Assembly (NCBI GenBank): GCA_050299835.1
Contig: JBNKWP010000012.1
Location: forward strand, 36,496-100,495
Direction of reading: 5' to 3'
Origin: JAJDOD01 sp050299835
GTDB taxonomy: Bacteria > Pseudomonadota > Alphaproteobacteria > Rhodobacterales > Rhodobacteraceae
Length of the DNA: 64,000 nt
A program made the position numbers and the translations under genes. The notes under the pieces are model-generated. The model was given only the letters and a program-made list of their open reading frames with translations, ran no database searches and was not told where the DNA came from. Below, piece after piece: positions 16,514 through 25,470 of the stretch. How positions within the stretch are numbered: position 1 is the first letter of the stretch; each line of letters opens with the position of its first letter.

Positions 16514-18133
16514 ATGGGCAGGGCTGAGCCGTTGCTTCTGACGGGGATTTTCGTTGTTTTCGTTGCGCTCTACGGTGCGCTGCCCTGGCTTGCGGGGGGG
16601 CTCTACCTCGATACTCACGAGGGCGACAGTTACCACCTGATGGACATCCTGACGCGGATGCAGCGGGGGGCAGTGCCACATATCGACTTCGTCACGCCTC
16701 TGGGCGCATTGGGGCTCTGGCCGACAGTTTGGCTGCTGAAGGCGGGTCTGTCAGCGGGGGCCGCGCTGATCCTGTCGCAACTGGGGTTTGCCTTCTGTTT
16801 GTTGCCCTTTGTGGCCTATGCGGCGGCCACGCGTCTGAATTGGGCGCTGGCGCTGTTTTTCGGGCTCTCCACGCTCGGCCTCGTCCTGGCGCTGAGCTAT
16901 GGGACAGCAATATCTGGTGTCGGCATTTCGATGCATTACAACCGTTGGGCCTGGGCGGTGTCGTTTACACTATTACTGCTTGCCTTGGTTCCGGCGCGCA
17001 GGGTGTCGCGGCCCCGTGTCGACGGTGCCCTTATCGGCGCTCTGACTGCGGCCTTGCTGCTTCTGAAGGCCACGTATTTTGTAGCATTCCTGCCGGTTGC
17101 GGCGATTGCGCTCTGGCAGATGCACAAGGCCAGGGGGCTGGCTGCGGCGCTGCTGTCCGGTTCACTCATCGCCGGCGTTATCACGCTGATCCATGGTGTG
17201 GGGTACTGGCTGGGATACATTCATGACCTGCAACTGGTCAGCAGAACGGAGGTCCGGCCCTTTGTCGGCATGTCCTTCGATCAGATTGCCGCGGAGCCGA
17301 CCCATCTGGGGGCGACATTGGCGGGTATTGCCGCTGTTCTGGTCATCCGGAGGGCGGTTCCGGGACTGACCGGACTGGCGGTTCTCCTGCTGATCCCCGG
17401 CTTCATGTTCATCACATACCAGAATTTCGGCAACGATCCCCAGTGGCTGATATTCCTGCCCGTTCTCCTCCTCGCCTTGCGGCCCGGCATGGAGGGCGAG
17501 ATCTTCGGAACCGGAGCGGCCCGCGTGGCCTCGATCACGTCGGTGGCGGCCTTTGCGTTGTTCTTCCCGTCTTTTTCCAACATGTCGCTGTCCCCCGTGT
17601 CACATCTGAGCCTCGACAAGTCCAATTTCGTGCCGATGTTTCCCGAGAGTGCGGGGCATCAGGACCTGCTCATCCGGAAGGACCGCGCCTATATGATGAC
17701 GGCGCAGATCTACCGGGATCAGGAACCGGGTCCTTGGACGCAATACGCGGCGCTCGCAGAACGGTCGGAGATTCCGGAGTTTCAGCGGATACGCTTTCCC
17801 TATTGCGAGTGGATGGCAGGCAGCCGGGCCATGTTCGAAACCCTGGGCGCCGATCTGGCGGAAGCCGGATTGCCCCAGGGCGCAAAGCTGTTCACTACCG
17901 ATTTGGTGGCGGCCTATTGGTTCTTCGCGCCGGTCGCACCGCCGCAGGGCAGCGCGCCATGGTATTACGGTGAACTCAGCGGGCTGGAGGACACCGATTA
18001 TGTGATGGTTCCAAAATGCACCTTCTCGACACGGGTTCGGAACATCATACTCGGCGAGTTGGAGGCCTCGGACTTCCAGTTCACGCTGGTGCGCAACAAC
18101 GATCTGATGGCGCTCTTCCGCGTCAGCCGTTGA
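16514..18133 (+). CDS. Polytopic membrane protein, possible GT-C type glycosyltransferase
   Basis: ATG 16514 is preferred because AAAGGAAGAGGA precedes it; in-frame ATGs at 16472 and 16496 are possible. The 539-residue protein has about ten hydrophobic segments between residues 5 and 355, then a soluble domain of about 170 residues. The first external loop carries DTHEGDSYHLMDILTRMQ, an acidic loop like the catalytic loop of GT-C transferases that use polyprenyl-phosphate sugars. I do not recognise a named family, so GT-C is inference. It converges on the prepilin peptidase gene and overlaps its end by 11 bases; glycosylation of pilins is a possible but untested link. Confidence 0.7.
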   Translation: MGRAEPLLLTGIFVVFVALYGALPWLAGGLYLDTHEGDSYHLMDILTRMQRGAVPHIDFVTPLGALGLWPTVWLLKAGLSAGAALILSQLGFAFCLLPFVAYAAATRLNWALALFFGLSTLGLVLALSYGTAISGVGISMHYNRWAWAVSFTLLLLALVPARRVSRPRVDGALIGALTAALLLLKATYFVAFLPVAAIALWQMHKARGLAAALLSGSLIAGVITLIHGVGYWLGYIHDLQLVSRTEVRPFVGMSFDQIAAEPTHLGATLAGIAAVLVIRRAVPGLTGLAVLLLIPGFMFITYQNFGNDPQWLIFLPVLLLALRPGMEGEIFGTGAARVASITSVAAFALFFPSFSNMSLSPVSHLSLDKSNFVPMFPESAGHQDLLIRKDRAYMMTAQIYRDQEPGPWTQYAALAERSEIPEFQRIRFPYCEWMAGSRAMFETLGADLAEAGLPQGAKLFTTDLVAAYWFFAPVAPPQGSAPWYYGELSGLEDTDYVMVPKCTFSTRVRNIILGELEASDFQFTLVRNNDLMALFRVSR

Positions 18134-18641
18134 AGAACGCGATCAGGAGGTATCCCGCCAGGGCGGGCGCAAGTCCGAAGCCGAAGGGAAACTTGCGCTT
18201 TCTGAACGAACGGTCTTGGTCCACGGTGAAGCTTTCCCAATCGGGAAGCCGCTTCCGGATGAACGGCGTGTAACGCATCAGGCTGTGGAGCGCGAGGGCC
18301 GCAAACGTGGTGCCGGACAGCAAAAGCGCGAAGAAACCCAGGTCCGGCAGGGCGATGAACGGTGCCATCGCGGCGGCGAATTTGGCATCGCCGGCACCGA
18401 AGCCGATCGAGATGGTCAGCAGGAACCCGATCACCAGCATCACGCCGAAGTGGGCGTATCGCCAGAGATAGTCGGAAAACGGCAGCGCGATGAGGCCAAC
18501 GACGACAAAGACCGCCAAAAGGGCGAGGACCGCCACGTTCGGGATCTTCATCGTCGTGAAATCCGTCCAGATAACCCACAGGCAGATGGGAAGCACGAAT
18601 GGCAAAAACCAGGCGGCCGTGGTCCAGTCCGTCACTAGCAT
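18123..18641 (-). CDS. tadV: Prepilin peptidase, TadV/CpaA type (A24 family)
   Basis: A 172-residue inner-membrane aspartyl protease with about five hydrophobic segments. Both catalytic aspartates are visible: WTDFTTMKIPN near residue 26 and the GxGD motif in GAGDAKFAAA near residue 83. It lacks the N-terminal methylase domain of large PilD enzymes, as usual for TadV/CpaA. It cleaves the leader of the Flp prepilins encoded at the other end of the locus. It is the last gene of the minus-strand tad run and overlaps the convergent membrane protein gene by 11 bases. Confidence 0.92.
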   Translation of the reverse strand: MLVTDWTTAAWFLPFVLPICLWVIWTDFTTMKIPNVAVLALLAVFVVVGLIALPFSDYLWRYAHFGVMLVIGFLLTISIGFGAGDAKFAAAMAPFIALPDLGFFALLLSGTTFAALALHSLMRYTPFIRKRLPDWESFTVDQDRSFRKRKFPFGFGLAPALAGYLLIAFFNG

Positions 18642-18652
18642 GTAAGGGGCCC

Positions 18653-19546
18653 TCAGCCTTCGGTCACGGATATGGTCGCAGCCGCGGATCCGTCGTTATC
18701 CAAGGCTTCCAGGCTACGTACAGCCGCCTCGAAGAACTGCGGATGAGTGTCGATGGCGTCAGAAAGAAGCGCCTTGCCGGTGTTCAGGTCGCCCTGCTTG
18801 ATCGCCGACAGAGCAGCCGTATGCAGAAGCTGCGCCCGTTCGGTCTGGCTCATAGGGATGACGGGCATTTCGTATTTCCGCTGGGCAGCCCGTGCCAGAA
18901 CCAGGTTGTTCTTGGCAGTGAACATGCTGCTGTCATAGGACAGCGCCTCGGAAAACAGTTTCTCGGCTCCGGCATAGTCACCGCGTGTCAGCTTGGAGAA
19001 TCCCCAGTTGTTCAACGTACCTGATGGCTTTGTCGTCAGCCCAACGGCGATTTCATAGAAACTGTCGGCCTTCTTCCATTGCTTCTTGCTGTCGGCGACC
19101 ATCGCCTCCAGACGATAGCGCTTGAAGGTCTCATGTGTGGGCGGGATGCTGTTGAGCTGGGCCTCGGCCTCGTCCCAGTCGTTCGCCCGGATCAGCGCAT
19201 CCGCATAGTTCACCCGGTCTTCGTTGCTCGCACCCGGCATGGACACGACCTTCTTCCACGCCGCGGTCGCTTCGGTCGACTTGTTGGCCCGGACCAGCGA
19301 TTTCGCCAAGCCGCGTTGCAGGTCGATGCGACCGGGGTTCTGGGCGGCGGTCCGCCGGAAATACTCCACGGACTCGCTGGGGTCCGCGGCCGACAGCATC
19401 ACCTCGTTGAGGTTGGTGTCGTCGATGACGTTGACGTCCCTGAGGGCCTGTTCCACTTCGGCATCGCTCATGCCGCCGCCGCCACCACAGGCGGAAAGTA
19501 CAAAAAGACCACCAATACAAATGGTTAGAAGTCCTGGGCGTTGCAT
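18653..19546 (-). CDS. tadD: Tetratricopeptide-repeat lipoprotein, TadD-like
   Basis: A 297-residue protein starting at ATG 19546, with AAGGGA eight bases upstream. The N-terminus MQRPGLLTICIGGLFVLSACG is a lipoprotein signal with the lipobox LSAC. The rest is helical TPR-type sequence (for example RIDLQRGLAKSLVRANKSTE and GTLNNWGFSKLTRGDYAGAE). TadD-type lipoproteins help assemble the outer-membrane secretin of Tad systems. It is followed by tadV and preceded by a second, shorter TPR lipoprotein, so this locus has two such proteins. Confidence 0.85.
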   Translation of the reverse strand: MQRPGLLTICIGGLFVLSACGGGGGMSDAEVEQALRDVNVIDDTNLNEVMLSAADPSESVEYFRRTAAQNPGRIDLQRGLAKSLVRANKSTEATAAWKKVVSMPGASNEDRVNYADALIRANDWDEAEAQLNSIPPTHETFKRYRLEAMVADSKKQWKKADSFYEIAVGLTTKPSGTLNNWGFSKLTRGDYAGAEKLFSEALSYDSSMFTAKNNLVLARAAQRKYEMPVIPMSQTERAQLLHTAALSAIKQGDLNTGKALLSDAIDTHPQFFEAAVRSLEALDNDGSAAATISVTEG

Positions 19547-19591
19547 ATCTTCGTCCCTTGCTGCTCGCGTCCGCCCGTTTTGCCCCAATTG

Positions 19592-20164
19592 TTACGGGGT
19601 CTCAGGTGTTTCGAGGATCCGGTAAACTCCAGGACCGCGACGCACCAGGCGAAACTCTTCGGGCGCAGAATAGGTCGGATCTTCTCGTTTTGCGAGTGCC
19701 AAGCTCAGGTTTTGACGAATTTCGGCACTTTGGCCACTGTCGAGTGCGAAGGCGAGTTCGAAGACACGGCTGGCCTCGCCATAGTTGCCGCGCTCCATCA
19801 GCACCACGCCCAGATTGTTCCAGGCCGGCGGGAAGGTTTCGTCCACCTGAGTGGCGCGGCGCAGGATGGTTTCGGCCTGCCCGAGGCGTCCGAGTTGCAG
19901 GTTGGCGGACCCGATGGCGGACAGCACGTCAACGGTAAGGCCCTGCTCGGCGGCGGCGCGGTAATAGGCGTCGAGCGCAAGTTCGTATTGACCGGCTTTC
20001 ATCAGACGGTGACCGACGATCAGCCCATCGACCGCCTCTTCGCCCTCGGCCACGCCTGCCGGAGCATAGACACCGCTGTCATCAGTGCCAAAGCCGCCCG
20101 CGGTATCGCAGGCGGCCAGTGCCGTGAATGCCAGCGCTGCCAGCGTTCGGGATATATGCGCCAT
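19592..20164 (-). CDS. Second, shorter TPR lipoprotein of the tad locus
   Basis: A 190-residue protein with a lipoprotein signal (MAHISRTLAALAFTALAAC, lipobox LAAC) and two or three TPR units (GHRLMKAGQYELALDAYYRA, AWNNLGVVLMERGNYGEASR). It is probably attached to the outer membrane facing the periplasm. It lies between tadC and the longer TadD-like protein with short gaps, so it is likely co-transcribed. It may be the original TadD or a paralogue specialised for another assembly step; the sequence does not decide. Confidence 0.82.
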   Translation of the reverse strand: MAHISRTLAALAFTALAACDTAGGFGTDDSGVYAPAGVAEGEEAVDGLIVGHRLMKAGQYELALDAYYRAAAEQGLTVDVLSAIGSANLQLGRLGQAETILRRATQVDETFPPAWNNLGVVLMERGNYGEASRVFELAFALDSGQSAEIRQNLSLALAKREDPTYSAPEEFRLVRRGPGVYRILETPETP

Positions 20165-20172
20165 GTGCCCCT

Positions 20173-21174
20173 TTAGAAGCTGACCGAACTCAGTGTCACC
20201 GCAATGTCGTAGATCGAGGGACCGATCAGGATGATTAACAGCGGCGGCACCGTGAGCATCATTGTGGCAAGGGTCAGTTTCGTGGGCAAGGTGTTTGCTT
20301 TTTCCTCTGCCCGCATGATGCGTTTATCACGCATTTCCGCAGAGAAGACGCGCAGCGCCTCAGAGATCGACGTACCGAAACTCGCCGACTGGATCAGAAC
20401 GGTCACGAAGCTGGCCACATCGGGGACGCCCGCGCGTTCGGACATGTCGCGCAGCACGCTGGTCTTGTCCTTGCCGGCCTTCATCTCGTTGGCGACCGTT
20501 TCGTACTCCTCGGCAAGCGCGGGGTAGCCAGCCTTGATTTCGCGGCTGACCCGGATGATCGCCTGGTCGAGCGACTGGCCCGCTTCGACGCAAACCAGCA
20601 TCATGTCGAGGCTGTCAGGGAAGCCATTGGTGATCTCTTCCTGCCGCGACTGTTGACGCTTGGTCACCCAGTATTTGGGCAGCATGTAGCCGACGACGCC
20701 GGGAATGATGATCGAACCGATCATCGCCTGAAGCGACGGCTCGCCGGTGACGCTGGAATAAATGGCGTAAAGCGCACCCAGCAGCAGGAAGGCACAGCCA
20801 CCCAGGAACTGCAGGAAGTGATAGGTCCGGACCGCGTCCTTGGAACGGTAGCCCGCCTGAAGCAGCTTCAGCCTGGTGGCGGAATAGGCTTTTGCATCCT
20901 GCGGTTCCAGAAAGCTGGAATACTTGTCCAGCTTGTTGATGCCTTTGCCCTTGCCGCGGCGCAGGCGGGGACCTTCGCCATCCTCCTTGCCGCCGGAACG
21001 CGCGTCATGCTTGAGTTGCGCGAATGGGTCCTTTTCCTTCTTCAGCATGATCGGCAGGGTCAGCAGGATCAGGAACATGCCGAGCACGCCGATGATGAGA
21101 AGCGGACCAAGGTCGCCGAAATTCTCGGTGAGCCAGGTGTTGGCCGTCTCGTAGAGGTTAGTCACCATTTCCAT
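20173..21174 (-). CDS. tadC: Tad inner-membrane platform protein TadC
   Basis: A 333-residue type II secretion F-family protein. It has an N-terminal membrane span (LGPLLIIGVLGMFLILLTLP), a basic cytoplasmic segment, a pair of spans (LQFLGGCAFLLLGALYAIYS region), the T2SSF domain with GFPDSLDMMLVCVEAGQSLD, and C-terminal spans ending IGPSIYDIAVTLSSVSF. It pairs with TadB to form the inner-membrane platform on which the TadA ATPase acts. It starts four bases after the tadB stop. Confidence 0.93.
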   Translation of the reverse strand: MEMVTNLYETANTWLTENFGDLGPLLIIGVLGMFLILLTLPIMLKKEKDPFAQLKHDARSGGKEDGEGPRLRRGKGKGINKLDKYSSFLEPQDAKAYSATRLKLLQAGYRSKDAVRTYHFLQFLGGCAFLLLGALYAIYSSVTGEPSLQAMIGSIIIPGVVGYMLPKYWVTKRQQSRQEEITNGFPDSLDMMLVCVEAGQSLDQAIIRVSREIKAGYPALAEEYETVANEMKAGKDKTSVLRDMSERAGVPDVASFVTVLIQSASFGTSISEALRVFSAEMRDKRIMRAEEKANTLPTKLTLATMMLTVPPLLIILIGPSIYDIAVTLSSVSF

Positions 21175-21178
21175 CGGT

Positions 21179-22147
21179 TCAGACCTTGATGTTCACAAGC
21201 ATGCGCATGACGAAGATGTTGGCGACAAGGAAGGCCGCAACGATCAGACAGGCGGGGATGAAATAGGCCGTCTCTTTCACGTCGTCATAATAGTTCGGCT
21301 GGATGACGTTGATCATCACAAGCGCCAGGATCGGGAAGATCGACAGGAACATGCCCGACCATTTGGCTTCCGCCGTGATCGCCTTGACCCGCCGGAACAG
21401 CTTGAAGCGCGAGCGGACGACCTTGGCCAGACCGTCCAGGATCTCGGCGAGGTTACCGCCCGAGGTCTGCTGGATGGTCACGGCCACGGCGAGGAAGCGC
21501 AAATCCTGCATGTCGATCCGTTCCGCCATGTGTTTCAGCGCTTCACCGATGTCGCGGCCATAGGAGGCCTCGTCCGAGATCACACCCATCTCCGTGCCGA
21601 GCGGGTCGGGCACTTCGCGGGCAACGATCTGCAAGGCAGACGCGAAAGGGTGACCGACGCGCAGCGAACGCACCATCAATTCGACCGCTTCCGGAAGCTG
21701 CTCTTCCAGCATTCCAAGACGTTTCTTCGCCGTGTTGTTGACCCAGACGAAGACCGCGCCGACACCCATCACGACGGAGATCACGATGCGGATGATCAGC
21801 GACGCGCCGGTGCCGAAGGTCAGAAGGAAGAAGGCGACCACGGTCAGAACCGCCATCACCATGATCAACTGGCCCGGCGTGAAGGCGATATTGGCCTTTT
21901 GCGCCTTGTCGGCAAGGATCGCGTAAAGCGGGATCGAGCGCGAGCTCATATGCTGGCTCATCTCCTTGCGGAGTTGTTCCAGCACCTGTTCGCGTCCGGC
22001 GCCCTTTTCGAGCATCTCCAGACGGCGGTTCACGCGGTTGTTCAGCGAAATCGACTTGCCGAAAACCGTCAGATAGATGCCCTGCACAAGGGCAAGGACC
22101 GCCAGGAAAATAAGGCCGTAGATTAGCGGTTCTGCAGAAATCACCAT
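21179..22147 (-). CDS. tadB: Tad inner-membrane platform protein TadB
   Basis: A 322-residue type II secretion F-family protein. An N-terminal span (GLIFLAVLALVQGIYLTVFG) is followed by a pair of spans near residue 100, the T2SSF domain with QLPEAVELMVRSLRVGHPF and the QQTSGGNLAEILDGL block, and C-terminal spans. It forms the platform with TadC. It sits six bases downstream of tadA, consistent with one operon. Confidence 0.93.
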   Translation of the reverse strand: MVISAEPLIYGLIFLAVLALVQGIYLTVFGKSISLNNRVNRRLEMLEKGAGREQVLEQLRKEMSQHMSSRSIPLYAILADKAQKANIAFTPGQLIMVMAVLTVVAFFLLTFGTGASLIIRIVISVVMGVGAVFVWVNNTAKKRLGMLEEQLPEAVELMVRSLRVGHPFASALQIVAREVPDPLGTEMGVISDEASYGRDIGEALKHMAERIDMQDLRFLAVAVTIQQTSGGNLAEILDGLAKVVRSRFKLFRRVKAITAEAKWSGMFLSIFPILALVMINVIQPNYYDDVKETAYFIPACLIVAAFLVANIFVMRMLVNIKV

Positions 22148-22153
22148 GTCGCG

Positions 22154-23608
22154 TTACTCCGCCGCGAAGGGTTCGAAGATTGCCGACGGCAGATCGTAGC
22201 CCCACATCTTGAAACGTTCCGAGAAGTGGCTGCGCACCCCTGTCGCCGTGAAATGCCCGATGATCTTGTTGTCGGGTGTCAGGCCCACGCGTTGATAGCG
22301 GAAGACCTCCTGCATCGAGATCACCTCGCCCTCCATGCCGGTCACTTCGGTGATCGAAACCATGCGGCGCGAACCATCCTGCAGACGCGAGGCCTGCACG
22401 ATCAGGTTCACAGCCGAGGAGATTTGCGAGCGCACCGCCTTCAGCGGCATCTCGATCCCAGCCATCGCGATCATGTTTTCCAGACGCGCGACGGAGTCGC
22501 GAGCGGAGTTGGCGTGGATCGTGGTCATCGAACCGTCGTGGCCGGTGTTCATGGCCTGAAGCATGTCGATAACTTCCTCGCCCCGCGTTTCCCCGACGAT
22601 GATGCGGTCGGGACGCATACGAAGCGCGTTTCGGAGACAGTCGCGCTGGGTGACGGCACCTTTGCCTTCCACGTTGGGCGGGCGGCTTTCCATCCGGCCC
22701 ACATGGGTCTGCTGAAGCTGAAGTTCCGCCGTATCCTCGATCGTCAGGATGCGTTCGTCATTGTCGATGAAGGAGGACAGAGCGTTGAGTGTGGTGGTCT
22801 TACCCGAACCGGTACCGCCGGAGACGATGACGTTCAGTCGGGTTGCCACCGCGGCCTGAAGATAGGCCGCCATTTCCTCGGTGAAGGCACCGAAGTTGAC
22901 AAGATCGTCAACCGCCAGCTTTTCCTTCTTGAATTTACGAATGGAAACGAGCGAGCCGTCCACCGCAATCGGCGGGACCATGGCGTTGAAACGCGACCCG
23001 TCGGCAAGACGGGCGTCGACGTAAGGGTTCGATTCATCGACGCGACGACCGACGGCGGAGACGATCTTGTCGATGATCCGCAGCAGGTGGCGTTCGTCCT
23101 TGAAGGTGATCTCTGTCAGTTGCAGCCGCCCGGCGCGTTCGACGAAGATTTGTTGCGGGCCGTTGACCAGAATATCGTTGACCGTGTCGTCTTTCAGAAG
23201 CGGCTCAAGCGGACCCAGGCCTGTCACCTCGTCATAGAGGTCCTGGTTCAGGGTCTGCCGTTCCTCGCGGTTGAGCACGACACCCATACTGTCGAGCGCC
23301 TCGCCTGCGATGGCGACGATTTCGGCCCTCAGATCGCTTTCAGAGGCGTTTTCCAGCGCCGCGAGGTTCAGGTTGTCCAGAAGTTCCTTGTGAAGCTCCA
23401 GCTTGATCTCGCCAAGCCGTTCCTTCCGCTTGCGCTCCTTGTCCTGCGCCTGGGCCTGGGCCGGGCTGCGACTGACATTGCGGCGCTTGACTTCTACCGC
23501 AGTCGACTTGGGAGCAGATGAGGATACCTGACGCGACGTTTCCTGCCCGCCGGGGATGGACTTTAGGTCAGGGGAGCCCTGATTGCCCTTTTTATATTTC
23601 GAAAACAA
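22154..23608 (-). CDS. tadA: Tad secretion ATPase TadA/CpaF
   Basis: A 484-residue hexameric secretion ATPase. The start is TTG 23608: it has a perfect AAGGAG seven bases upstream, and the next in-frame methionine is about 90 residues in. Motifs are Walker A SGGTGSGKTTT, the Asp box ILTIEDTAELQL, Walker B MRPDRIIVGETRGEE and the His box GHDGSMTTIHANS. The basic N-terminal 100 residues are typical of the CpaF subfamily. It powers Flp pilus extension and possibly retraction through TadB and TadC. Confidence 0.95.
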   Translation of the reverse strand: MFSKYKKGNQGSPDLKSIPGGQETSRQVSSSAPKSTAVEVKRRNVSRSPAQAQAQDKERKRKERLGEIKLELHKELLDNLNLAALENASESDLRAEIVAIAGEALDSMGVVLNREERQTLNQDLYDEVTGLGPLEPLLKDDTVNDILVNGPQQIFVERAGRLQLTEITFKDERHLLRIIDKIVSAVGRRVDESNPYVDARLADGSRFNAMVPPIAVDGSLVSIRKFKKEKLAVDDLVNFGAFTEEMAAYLQAAVATRLNVIVSGGTGSGKTTTLNALSSFIDNDERILTIEDTAELQLQQTHVGRMESRPPNVEGKGAVTQRDCLRNALRMRPDRIIVGETRGEEVIDMLQAMNTGHDGSMTTIHANSARDSVARLENMIAMAGIEMPLKAVRSQISSAVNLIVQASRLQDGSRRMVSITEVTGMEGEVISMQEVFRYQRVGLTPDNKIIGHFTATGVRSHFSERFKMWGYDLPSAIFEPFAAE

Positions 23609-23627
23609 GGTGTGGCTCCTTCGTCAA

Positions 23628-24875
23628 TCAGCTGCCTTCGGCAGCTGCCACGTTGGTTTCATGGATAGAGGCGGCAAGTTTCTGGATTTCCTTGCGCAGC
23701 GGATTCTTGGCGGCGACATCCGAAAGCGGGACGCCGTGATCGTTGGACTGCACGACCTGCTTGCTGCCATCCGGCATCAGCAGTTCGATCTTGATATCCA
23801 GGCTCTCGGCCATCCGCTTGATCCGGCTCTTGCCATTCAGATCGGTAAAGCCCGGTGCGCGGTTCAGCACATAGCGGAGCTTCTCGTATGGCAGCTCCTC
23901 GCCCTTCAGCGCACGGATCATCCGCAGCGTGTTCTGAGCCGACCGCATGTCCAGTTCGGTCATGGCGAAATAGACATGCGCCTCGCCCAGAACCGTCTCG
24001 GTCCACTGCACGACCGTCCGCGGCATGTCGATGATCACGTAGTCGAAATTCGACCGCGCGATGTCGATGATCTTCTTGATGTCCTTGGATTCCACCATGT
24101 CGAGGGGGATGATCTCCGACGGTGCGGTCAGAACATGCAGCTTTTCCTGATATGCAAGCAGCGCCTGCAGGAAACTGTCGCTGTCCATCGTTTCGGTGTC
24201 CTGCAACATCTCGAACACCGCCTCGCGTCGTGGCAGGTCGAGATAGGTGGAAACCGATCCGAATTGGAGGTCGAAATCCAGAAGGCAGACGCGAAGCGCA
24301 TCGTCGCCCTCATCGATATTGGCAAGCTCCCAGGCAAGGTTGACGGCAAAAGTCGTCGCGCCGACACCGCCGGCCAGCGCGTGAATGGGCAGGACGACGC
24401 CGTCGCGGTCGCCGGTGGCTTTCAGGTTATGCGCCAGGTTCGCGGCGACCAGTTCGGCCTGGGCCGCCTTGTCGCGCATCCGCTCGATCGCGTCATGCAG
24501 CGCGCCGTCGGGAAGCGGGTAGGGGACGAATTCCTCGGCACCGAGTTTGAGAAGTTTGTGCAGCACGATCGGGCTGACTTCCTCGGCAATCACCAGCACC
24601 TTGATCTTCTGGGAATGGGCGCGACGGACCAGATCGGCCATCAGGTCGATGGCACCCTCATCTTCCTGGTCGATGGCGAGCGCCACGAATTCCAGTTGGT
24701 CGGCTTCCGGCTGGTCAAAGAATACGGCGGCATCCTCAAGCGACAGGTCGCCCCAATTCTCGCCACACTCGTTCTCCATATCCTCAATCAGAAGATCGAA
24801 GTTCTGAACGTCCCGACTGATTGTGCAGGCGACAATTGGTTCCGCCTCATCCTGCAAAGCCGCGTTACTACTCAT
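23628..24875 (-). CDS. tadZ: Tad localisation protein TadZ/CpaE (MinD/ParA-like)
   Basis: A 415-residue protein starting MSSNAALQDEAEP at ATG 24875 (GTG 24884 is an alternative). An N-terminal receiver-like domain (about 20-140) is followed by a MinD-type fold. The deviant Walker A reads LAGGVGATTFAVNLAWE: the signature lysine before GG and the lysine before TT are replaced (Ala and Ala), so ATP hydrolysis may be weak or absent. The switch region DFDLQFGSVSTYLDLP and YVIIDMPRTVVQWTE are kept. TadZ marks the pole for pilus assembly. It lies just upstream of tadA and is the first gene after an inter-operon terminator. Confidence 0.92.
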   Translation of the reverse strand: MSSNAALQDEAEPIVACTISRDVQNFDLLIEDMENECGENWGDLSLEDAAVFFDQPEADQLEFVALAIDQEDEGAIDLMADLVRRAHSQKIKVLVIAEEVSPIVLHKLLKLGAEEFVPYPLPDGALHDAIERMRDKAAQAELVAANLAHNLKATGDRDGVVLPIHALAGGVGATTFAVNLAWELANIDEGDDALRVCLLDFDLQFGSVSTYLDLPRREAVFEMLQDTETMDSDSFLQALLAYQEKLHVLTAPSEIIPLDMVESKDIKKIIDIARSNFDYVIIDMPRTVVQWTETVLGEAHVYFAMTELDMRSAQNTLRMIRALKGEELPYEKLRYVLNRAPGFTDLNGKSRIKRMAESLDIKIELLMPDGSKQVVQSNDHGVPLSDVAAKNPLRKEIQKLAASIHETNVAAAEGS

Positions 24876-25040
24876 ATCCCTCACGTCCTTCCGTTCTGGG
24901 CCCCATTCGGAACGGGGTTGGTCGGGCGATAGCGCTCTGTGGCGCAGTTCACCCTAATGATGACCAGTGACGGGCAATATTGGCGACATTGAGGCTAAAA
25001 GATCGTAATTATTCGGTATTCAACAACGATCTGTTGAACG

Positions 25041-25066
25041 CAAAAGGGCGGCCCAAGGGCCGCCCT
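25041..25066 (-). terminator. Terminator after the secretin-lipoprotein segment of the tad locus
   Basis: On the minus strand a stem with AGGGCGGCCC and GGGCCGCCCT arms is followed by TTTTG, 22 bases past the lipoprotein stop. It should separate rcpA-lipoprotein from the tadZ-tadV run, so tadZ probably has its own promoter in 24876-25040. Confidence 0.75.
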
Positions 25067-25087
25067 CCTTCATTCTTTTGATGCAGA

Positions 25088-25465
25088 CTATCCGTCGCCG
25101 CTGATTTCTCCAAGGCCGCTGCCGAGGGATGTCGGCGGAACCGCAGATCTGAGGTAGCCGCCCCAGATTACCTCGGCATATTTGCCGTTCAGCTCACCCG
25201 AGCACATGACCTTGCCCTCGCGATAGACCGGTGCACTCTTCGGGCTTTGCGGGTCGAGTGCCACGATCGCGTCCGGAACGATATAGCCTTTGGCCCGTCC
25301 ACGACACATCTGCGCCAGCATGTTGTTCATCGTCGGGTTGCCGAAGCCACCTTCGTCGATGTAGGAGCCGGCCTCGGAGTTCCAGGATTTCGACCCGGCT
25401 TCTCCGCATGCGCCAAGAGCAAGCAGCCCGGCACCGACAATGAGTAGTTTTGTCTTAAAGCTCAT
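25088..25465 (-). CDS. Small lipoprotein of the tad locus
   Basis: A 125-residue protein with a lipoprotein signal (MSFKTKLLIVGAGLLALGAC, lipobox LGAC) and a short periplasmic part containing MNNMLAQMCRGRAKGYIVPD. It begins five bases after the secretin stop and ends at a terminator, so it is co-transcribed with the secretin. Position matches where Tad loci carry a secretin-assisting lipoprotein (such as RcpB or CpaD), but I see no similarity I can name. A pilotin-like role is inferred from context only. Confidence 0.75.
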   Translation of the reverse strand: MSFKTKLLIVGAGLLALGACGEAGSKSWNSEAGSYIDEGGFGNPTMNNMLAQMCRGRAKGYIVPDAIVALDPQSPKSAPVYREGKVMCSGELNGKYAEVIWGGYLRSAVPPTSLGSGLGEISGDG

Positions 25466-25470
25466 GGGTC

